DNA from: Modestobacter sp.
GTDB taxonomy: Bacteria; Actinomycetota; Actinomycetes; Mycobacteriales; Geodermatophilaceae
Assembly (NCBI GenBank): GCA_025966175.1
Contig: JAOPVN010000294.1
Coordinates: 1-8,085 of the forward strand
Reading direction: 5' to 3'
Length of the DNA: 8,085 nt
A program made the position numbers and the translations under genes. Shown here in pieces: positions 4,822-8,085 of this stretch. How positions within the stretch are numbered: the stretch's first letter is position 1; each line of letters begins with the position of its first letter. Below the pieces are notes generated by a model, which saw nothing but the letters and a program-made list of their open reading frames with translations, was not told the origin of the DNA and searched no databases.

Positions 4822-5695
4822 TCCGGAACAGCGCGCGGGGGTCCTGGAGGGTGGCCGGTGGTCGGGCCGCCGAGCGCGGCACCACCCGGGAGAAGCGGGC
4901 CGGCCGGCGGTGCGGCAGCAGCTCGCGGCCGGCGAAGGCGTAGTCGCCGGCCACCTCGCCCAGGAGCAGGCCCGCGCCGCGCTCGACGGGCAGCCCGACC
5001 AGGTCGCCGGGGGCCATCTCGTCGAGGAAGGCAGACAGCTGGCGGAGGTCCTTGGCGGGGCGGCGGCCGGTGAGCTCCTTGGACAGCGCCCGCAGCTCGT
5101 CCGGTGAGAGCCCGGTGGCGTCGACGTCGATGCCCGCCTGGGTGCCGAGCCCGACGACGCCACTGGCGAGGGCGGCGCCCAGCTCGGTGTGCGCGCGGGG
5201 CCGGACGACCCACACCGGCACACCGTCCGGCGGCGCGGCCGGGGTCACCCCGTCGGAGCCGGGCCAGATGTAGGGCAGGTCGTCGGGATCGGCCGGGAAG
5301 CGGGACCGGTAGAACGCCAGGTCCTTGGCCAGCAGGTTGGAGCGGTGCGACAGGTGCAGCGCCTCGTCGCCCACCCAGCTGGGCAGCAGCCCGGCCGCAG
5401 CGGCCTCCGCCTGGGTCATGCGCGCGGCGTCGGGGGCGAACTCGGCGATCAGGGTCTCGGTGCTGTCGGCGAAGCCGCGCTCCCGCCAGGCTCGCACCAT
5501 CGCCAGTCCGTAGACCACCAGCCCGGCGGTGTGCCCGCGCCACATGGTGACGACGGGGTGGTTGGCCCAGCCGTAGTCGGGGAGCTCGAGGGCACGCAGC
5601 ACCTGCAGCGTCTCCACCCGTTGCTTGCCGAGGCGGGGACTGTCCAGGAGCTGGGCCGCCTCGGCGAAGTCGGCGACCGGGAGGAACGTCTGCAT
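4781..5695 (-). CDS. MSMEG_6728-type protein: pyrimidine-dimer-glycosylase-like domain plus a Mrr-N/EVE-like C-terminal domain
   Basis: Residues 1-145 carry the motifs I associate with the MSMEG_6728 family, related to Pyr_excise (T4 endonuclease V-like). These are MQTFLPVADF, LDSPRLGKQRVETLQVLRAL (17-36), YGWANHPVVTMWRGH (41-55), LHLSHRSNLLAKD (113-125) and FP..PDDLPYIWP (133-145). Residues 158-296 form a second domain: VPVWVVRPRAHTELG (159-173), GVVGLG (179-184), a helix with RRPAKDLRQLSAFLDEMAPG (211-230) and DLVGLPVERGAGLLLGEVAG (231-250). These are followed by a DYAF turn, RRPARFSRVVPRSA (263-276) and LFRITL (289-294). Its order resembles the domain found ahead of some Mrr-type restriction nuclease domains (EVE/PUA-like fold), but without a nuclease. 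This suggests a DNA-base-recognising protein; no activity is proven. The ATG start is clear though the ribosome-binding site is weak. It follows the Sir2 gene by 39 bases and overlaps the kinase tail by 41 bases. Confidence 0.75.
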   Translation of the reverse strand: MQTFLPVADFAEAAQLLDSPRLGKQRVETLQVLRALELPDYGWANHPVVTMWRGHTAGLVVYGLAMVRAWRERGFADSTETLIAEFAPDAARMTQAEAAAAGLLPSWVGDEALHLSHRSNLLAKDLAFYRSRFPADPDDLPYIWPGSDGVTPAAPPDGVPVWVVRPRAHTELGAALASGVVGLGTQAGIDVDATGLSPDELRALSKELTGRRPAKDLRQLSAFLDEMAPGDLVGLPVERGAGLLLGEVAGDYAFAGRELLPHRRPARFSRVVPRSAARPPATLQDPRALFRITLDPEAVPPGLR

Positions 5696-5734
5696 CGCCG
5701 ACCAGTCTCGGGCAGCGGGGCGCGGTCCGCCCGG

Positions 5735-6580
5735 TCAGGCCAGCCGGCGGACCAGCTCGGGCAGCACGTGGCCGAGCGGTGCGTCGACCAACACGGCGGC
5801 CTTCGCGTCACCGCGGGTGGGCCCGGAGTTCACGATCGCCACCGGGATGCCGCGCTTGGCGGCGTGGATGACGAACCGGTAGCCGCTCATCACGGTCAAC
5901 GACGACCCCAGCACCAGCAGCGAGCGGGCCCGGTCGACGAGGCCGAAGCAGGTGTCGACGCGGTTCCGCGGAACCGTCTCGCCGAAGAAGACGACGTCGG
6001 GCTTGAGCGGTCCCCCGCCGCAGGCCAGGCAATCGACCATCACGAAACCGTCGAGCGCATCCTCGGGCAGCTCCACGTCACCATCGGGGTTGACCTCATC
6101 GGTGGCGTCGGGCCGGAACCCGGGGTTCGCCGTCCGCAGCCGGACGTCGAGGGCTGCCCGGTCGGCGACGTCCCCGCAGGCCAGGCACACGGTGCGGTCC
6201 AGTCCGCCGTGCAGCTCGACGACGTCCCGGGCGCCACCGGCCTGGTGCAGCCCGTCGACGTTCTGGGTGATCACCTCGCCCACGGCCCCGGCCTGCTGCA
6301 GCGCCGCCACCGCCCGGTGCCCGACGTTCGGCCGGGCCCGTTCGATCTGCCGCCAACCGACGTAGCTGCGCGCCCAGTACCGGTGCCGGCCGCGGGGATC
6401 GCGGGTGAACGTCTGGTAGGTCATCGGAGTGTGCCGCCGCAGCGAGCCGGTGGCGCCGCGGTAGTCGGGTATGCCCGAGTCGGTGGACAGGCCCGCGCCG
6501 GACAGGACCAGCGCGTCGCCGTCGGCGAGCAGGTCGGCCAGCGCGGAGACGCCGTCGACGGTGGCGGGTGCTGCAGTCAC
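5735..6580 (-). CDS. Sir2-family NAD-dependent protein deacylase, class II (SIRT4-like)
   Basis: Sirtuins use NAD to remove acyl groups from lysine and release nicotinamide and O-acyl-ADP-ribose. The 281-residue product is complete. It has GAGLSTDSGIPDYRG (28-42) for NAD binding and ITQNVDGLHQAGG (104-116). The catalytic histidine is H124 in ELHG. Four zinc cysteines are C132, C135, C184 and C187. KPDVVFFGE (193-201) and GSSLTV (225-230) are also present. The long insert between the cysteine pairs containing NPDGDVELPED (164-174) is the class II signature shared with SIRT4, so acetyl, lipoamide or glutaryl lysine are possible substrates. It lacks the long extra domains of the Sir2-fold NADase defence proteins. 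The GTG start at 6580 has a purine-rich GAGGGA immediately before it. Its spacing of 39 bases to each neighbour suggests an operon with the SRPBCC and MSMEG_6728-type genes. Confidence 0.93.
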   Translation of the reverse strand: MTAAPATVDGVSALADLLADGDALVLSGAGLSTDSGIPDYRGATGSLRRHTPMTYQTFTRDPRGRHRYWARSYVGWRQIERARPNVGHRAVAALQQAGAVGEVITQNVDGLHQAGGARDVVELHGGLDRTVCLACGDVADRAALDVRLRTANPGFRPDATDEVNPDGDVELPEDALDGFVMVDCLACGGGPLKPDVVFFGETVPRNRVDTCFGLVDRARSLLVLGSSLTVMSGYRFVIHAAKRGIPVAIVNSGPTRGDAKAAVLVDAPLGHVLPELVRRLA

Positions 6581-6619
6581 TCCCTCATCGTCCCTGCTCG
6601 CGAGGCGATGCGCCGGAAC

Positions 6620-7066
6620 TCAGCTGGGCGCGACCGCGTGCTCCAGCCGCTCCAGCATCGCGTCGTGGATGCGGGCGAGGCCCTTGGGGGCGAACGTGCG
6701 CTCGAAGAAGCCGCCGATGCCGCCGGCTCCGTTCCATGTGGTGCGCACCCGCACCGTGCTCGCGCCGGCGTCGGCCGGGTGGACGGTCCAGGTGGTGACC
6801 ATGCTCGAGTTGGTGTCGGTCTCCACCAGCGCCCCGTCGGCGCCCTCGGTGACGACGACGTCCTGCTCGCGCACGCGCTTGGGGGTGGCCTGCAGCCGCC
6901 AGTGCACCCGGGTGCCGGCGCCCCGACCGCCCTCGTCGACCCGGTACTCGCTGTACTGCTCGGGCAGCGCTGCGGGGCGCGTGGTGGCGTAGTCGGCGAG
7001 CGCGGCACGGACGACGTCCGCCGGTGCTCGCACGACTCGTTCAGCTGTGGCGACGACCTGACCCAT
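6620..7066 (-). CDS. SRPBCC-superfamily (START/polyketide-cyclase-like) protein
   Basis: The 148-residue product fits the helix-grip fold that binds hydrophobic ligands in the cytosol. It opens with a strand (VVATAERVVRAPADVVRAAL, 4-23) and RPAALPEQYSEYRV (30-43). A run of antiparallel strands follows: GAGTRVHWRLQATPKR (49-64), REQDVVVTEGADGALVETDT (66-85), SMVTTWTVHPADAGASTVRV (88-107). The protein ends in a long C-terminal helix (RIHDAMLERLEHAV, 132-145). That is the SRPBCC layout; no ligand can be inferred. The start is taken at ATG 7066, eight bases after AGGA; ATG 7075 is in frame and possible. It lies between the DUF2695 gene (34-base gap) and the Sir2 gene, all on the same strand. Confidence 0.82.
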   Translation of the reverse strand: MGQVVATAERVVRAPADVVRAALADYATTRPAALPEQYSEYRVDEGGRGAGTRVHWRLQATPKRVREQDVVVTEGADGALVETDTNSSMVTTWTVHPADAGASTVRVRTTWNGAGGIGGFFERTFAPKGLARIHDAMLERLEHAVAPS

Positions 7067-7100
7067 GCCGCCCATCCTGCCGCCCGGCAGGTGGGAGTCG

Positions 7101-7487
7101 TCACCAGGGCCGCCGCAGCGGCTCCCAGGTGGAGCACGGCTGGGACGAGCGGGGACCCACCCCGGGGCAGGCCGGTCGCTCGGGCGGCCAGTCCTGCTCA
7201 CCCTGGGAGTCGGGCACGAGCAGGTCCTCGCGGACGGTCCAGCCGTTGAGGAAGACCTCGCAGTCGCAGAAGGCGCCGCTGCGCCCCAGCCGCCGTTCCA
7301 GGCCGGTCGCCCGGGGCAGCCGCAGCTCCCGCCAGCGCCGCACCCAGCGCAGTGTCTGGTCGCAACCGAACGCATTCAGCATCCGGTCCACGAAGCAGAA
7401 CAGGCACTCCGCCGTCCTCGGGCGGGTCAGCGCCTCGGACAGCGCGACGAGGTCGGCCTCGGCGGTGCGGTCGGGATCGGTCTCCAT
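7101..7487 (-). CDS. DUF2695-type small cysteine-containing protein
   Basis: The 128-residue product contains ECLFCFVDRMLNAFGCDQTL (27-46) and, after a tryptophan/arginine-rich helix, GAFCDCEVFLNGW (71-83). The CxxC, GCDxTLR and FCDCEV set matches my memory of DUF2695, an uncharacterised bacterial family that may bind metal through these cysteines. The last 30 residues (P101-W128) are proline-rich with two further cysteines (C107, C118) and look disordered. ATG 7487 is a secure start: it directly follows AGGAGGAGCC, and the longer open frame to 7715 runs through the intergenic region and the tail of the response regulator. The leader can fold so that this ribosome-binding site is paired. Function is unknown; it is the first gene of a possible DUF2695-SRPBCC-Sir2-MSMEG_6728 transcript. 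Confidence 0.78.
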   Translation of the reverse strand: METDPDRTAEADLVALSEALTRPRTAECLFCFVDRMLNAFGCDQTLRWVRRWRELRLPRATGLERRLGRSGAFCDCEVFLNGWTVREDLLVPDSQGEQDWPPERPACPGVGPRSSQPCSTWEPLRRPW

Positions 7488-7489
7488 GG

Positions 7490-7517
7490 CTCCTCCTGGA
7501 ACTCGGTGGAGGAGGAG
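7490..7517 (-). promoter_or_regulatory. Hairpin that pairs the Shine-Dalgarno of the DUF2695 gene
   Basis: In the minus-strand mRNA, CUCCUCCU (7517-7510) is exactly complementary to AGGAGGAG (7497-7490), which ends two bases before the AUG at 7487. The stem is 8 bp with a 12-base loop. The Shine-Dalgarno is unusually strong and would be fully masked when the stem forms. This may act as a translational switch; it could also be chance in purine/pyrimidine-rich repeats. The pairing is seen directly, the function is inferred. Confidence 0.45.
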
Positions 7518-7549
7518 TGCAGCAAGGAAGGAGGGCACCGGGAGCGCCG

Positions 7550-7577
7550 TCGTCCACAGCCGGGAGTGCTGTCCACA
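7550..7577 (+). other. Pair of DnaA-box-like sites in the DUF2695/response-regulator intergenic region
   Basis: TCGTCCACA (7550-7558) and CTGTCCACA (7569-7577) each differ by one base from TTGTCCACA, the DnaA box typical of GC-rich actinobacteria. They lie in the same orientation, 19 bases apart start to start. No dnaA, dnaN or AT-rich segment is nearby, so this is not an origin. They may be incidental. Confidence 0.25.
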
Positions 7578-7585
7578 GATCCCGC

Positions 7586-7607
7586 TCGCCGGGGGATCAC
7601 CCGGCGA
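7586..7607 (-). terminator. Hairpin after the response-regulator gene, possible terminator
   Basis: TCGCCGGG (7586-7593) pairs perfectly with CCCGGCGA (7600-7607) across a six-base loop. It lies five bases beyond the response-regulator stop. No T-run follows on the minus strand. It could separate that gene from the DUF2695 gene, though without a T-run efficiency is uncertain. Confidence 0.45.
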
Positions 7608-7611
7608 CGGA

Positions 7612-8085
7612 TCAGACGTCGGCCGGCGTCTCGGTGAGGCTGTGGGCCCCGCAGGTGCAGCCGGGGTGGCGGGCGGACAGCACCAGGGAGACCGCGTGGG
7701 CCCGGTCGCGGGCACCCAGCTTGCGCAGGATCGCCTTCACATGGGACTTCACGGTGTCCTCGGAGATGAACAGGTTCTTGCCGATCTGCCGGTTCGACTG
7801 CCCCTGGATCAGCTCATCGAGCACATCGGACTCCCGACGGGTCAACGGCACCTCAGGCGTCAGCTCACGCGAGACCGGCTCGGCACCGGCCTCACCACGA
7901 CGGACCTGCGGATCCACCACCGTCCGCCCGGCCCGGGCAGCCAACACCGCCCAGCCCAGCAACGTCGGAGAGGTGTTCATCAGCAGATAACCCCGCACAC
8001 CGGCGGCCAGCGCCTCGTTCACCACAGCCGGGTCCTCCGAGGACGCCAGCGCCACGATCGCGATCTGCGGAAACCGACGGCGCAG
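7612..8085 (-). CDS. NarL/FixJ-type response regulator with LuxR HTH, C-terminal part (runs off right edge)
   Basis: The open frame continues through the right edge, so the GTG at 8055 is not the real start: LRRRFPQIAI precedes it in frame. The visible 157 residues hold the end of a receiver domain (IVALASSEDPAVVNEALAAG, then VRGYLLMNTSP), a linker, and a LuxR-type helix-turn-helix at about 80-140. In the HTH, LTRRESDVLDELIQGQSNRQ is followed by IGKNLFISEDTVKSHVKAIL and RKLGARDRAHAV. The receiver lysine normally found in GYLLK is methionine (M36 of the visible part), so phosphorylation-dependent switching may be altered. The phospho-acceptor aspartate lies outside the window. After the HTH comes an unusual RHPGCTCGAH motif. 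Codons here use more GAT, CGT and GGT than the neighbours, a mild compositional difference. Confidence 0.88.
   Translation of the reverse strand: MRRRFPQIAIVALASSEDPAVVNEALAAGVRGYLLMNTSPTLLGWAVLAARAGRTVVDPQVRRGEAGAEPVSRELTPEVPLTRRESDVLDELIQGQSNRQIGKNLFISEDTVKSHVKAILRKLGARDRAHAVSLVLSARHPGCTCGAHSLTETPADV

Noticed and set aside
3846..5543. Minus-strand open frame of 565 codons
   Set aside because: It crosses the kinase gene antisense and the MSMEG_6728-type gene in the wrong frame; its arginine/proline-rich translation has no recognisable domain.
5735..6580. Sir2 gene as part of a Sir2-based antiphage defence system
   Set aside because: The protein is a complete class II sirtuin with zinc cysteines and catalytic histidine, without the accessory domains or partner genes (Argonaute, HerA, SLOG) of known Sir2 defence systems.
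5189..7249. Plus-strand open frame of 686 codons, the longest in the window
   Set aside because: It lies antisense to the MSMEG_6728-type, Sir2 and SRPBCC genes, all of which have clear family motifs on the minus strand. Its translation is Gly/Arg/Pro/Val-rich with no motif, a usual shadow in GC-rich DNA.
7550..7577. DnaA-like boxes as part of a replication origin
   Set aside because: Only two imperfect boxes, no AT-rich unwinding region and no dnaA, dnaN, gyr or par genes are nearby.
7488..7715. Longer version of the DUF2695 protein starting at 7715
   Set aside because: It would overlap the response-regulator tail and the intergenic hairpins, whereas ATG 7487 directly follows a strong AGGAGGAG.

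Overview
The window looks like chromosomal DNA from a very GC-rich actinobacterium. Third codon positions are almost all G or C, GTG and TTG starts are frequent, and two genes appear to begin leaderless, a few bases after a TANNNT -10 element. The set FmdB-type zinc ribbon, SAF-domain protein and MscL recalls Geodermatophilaceae (Blastococcus, Geodermatophilus, Modestobacter). That placement is from memory and was not tested. I saw no tRNA, rRNA, CRISPR array, insertion sequence or phage gene.

Left part (1-2301): the N-terminus of a MarR-type regulator runs off the left edge on the minus strand. A gene-free stretch of about 380 bases with a small hexamer repeat follows. Then come three plus-strand genes: an FmdB-type zinc ribbon with a serine-rich tail, a membrane-anchored SAF-domain protein (CpaB/RcpC-like), and the large-conductance mechanosensitive channel MscL. 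A small acidic minus-strand protein meets mscL tail to tail, three bases apart.

Middle (2302-4821): a short frameshifted remnant, possibly of an FtsX-type ABC permease, is followed by a YbaK-family aminoacyl-tRNA deacylase-like gene on the minus strand. Divergent from it is a tight plus-strand operon: VOC/glyoxalase-like protein, PaaI-type hotdog thioesterase and APH-type small-molecule kinase. Its members are joined by 4-base stop/start overlaps, so they are probably translationally coupled.

Right part (4781-8085, all minus strand): reading leftwards in transcription order, these are a NarL/LuxR-type response regulator (N-terminus beyond the right edge), a DUF2695 cysteine-containing small protein, an SRPBCC/START-like protein, a class II (SIRT4-like) Sir2 deacylase, and an MSMEG_6728-type protein. 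The last four are spaced 30-40 bases apart and may be one transcript. The MSMEG_6728-type protein joins a pyrimidine-dimer-glycosylase-like N-terminal domain to a C-terminal domain resembling the one that precedes some Mrr-type restriction nucleases. It is the most interesting item here. A second notable point is a Shine-Dalgarno-masking hairpin in front of the DUF2695 gene.

Most of the window is ordinary chromosomal housekeeping and accessory content. I did not find a clear multi-gene defence or biosynthetic system.
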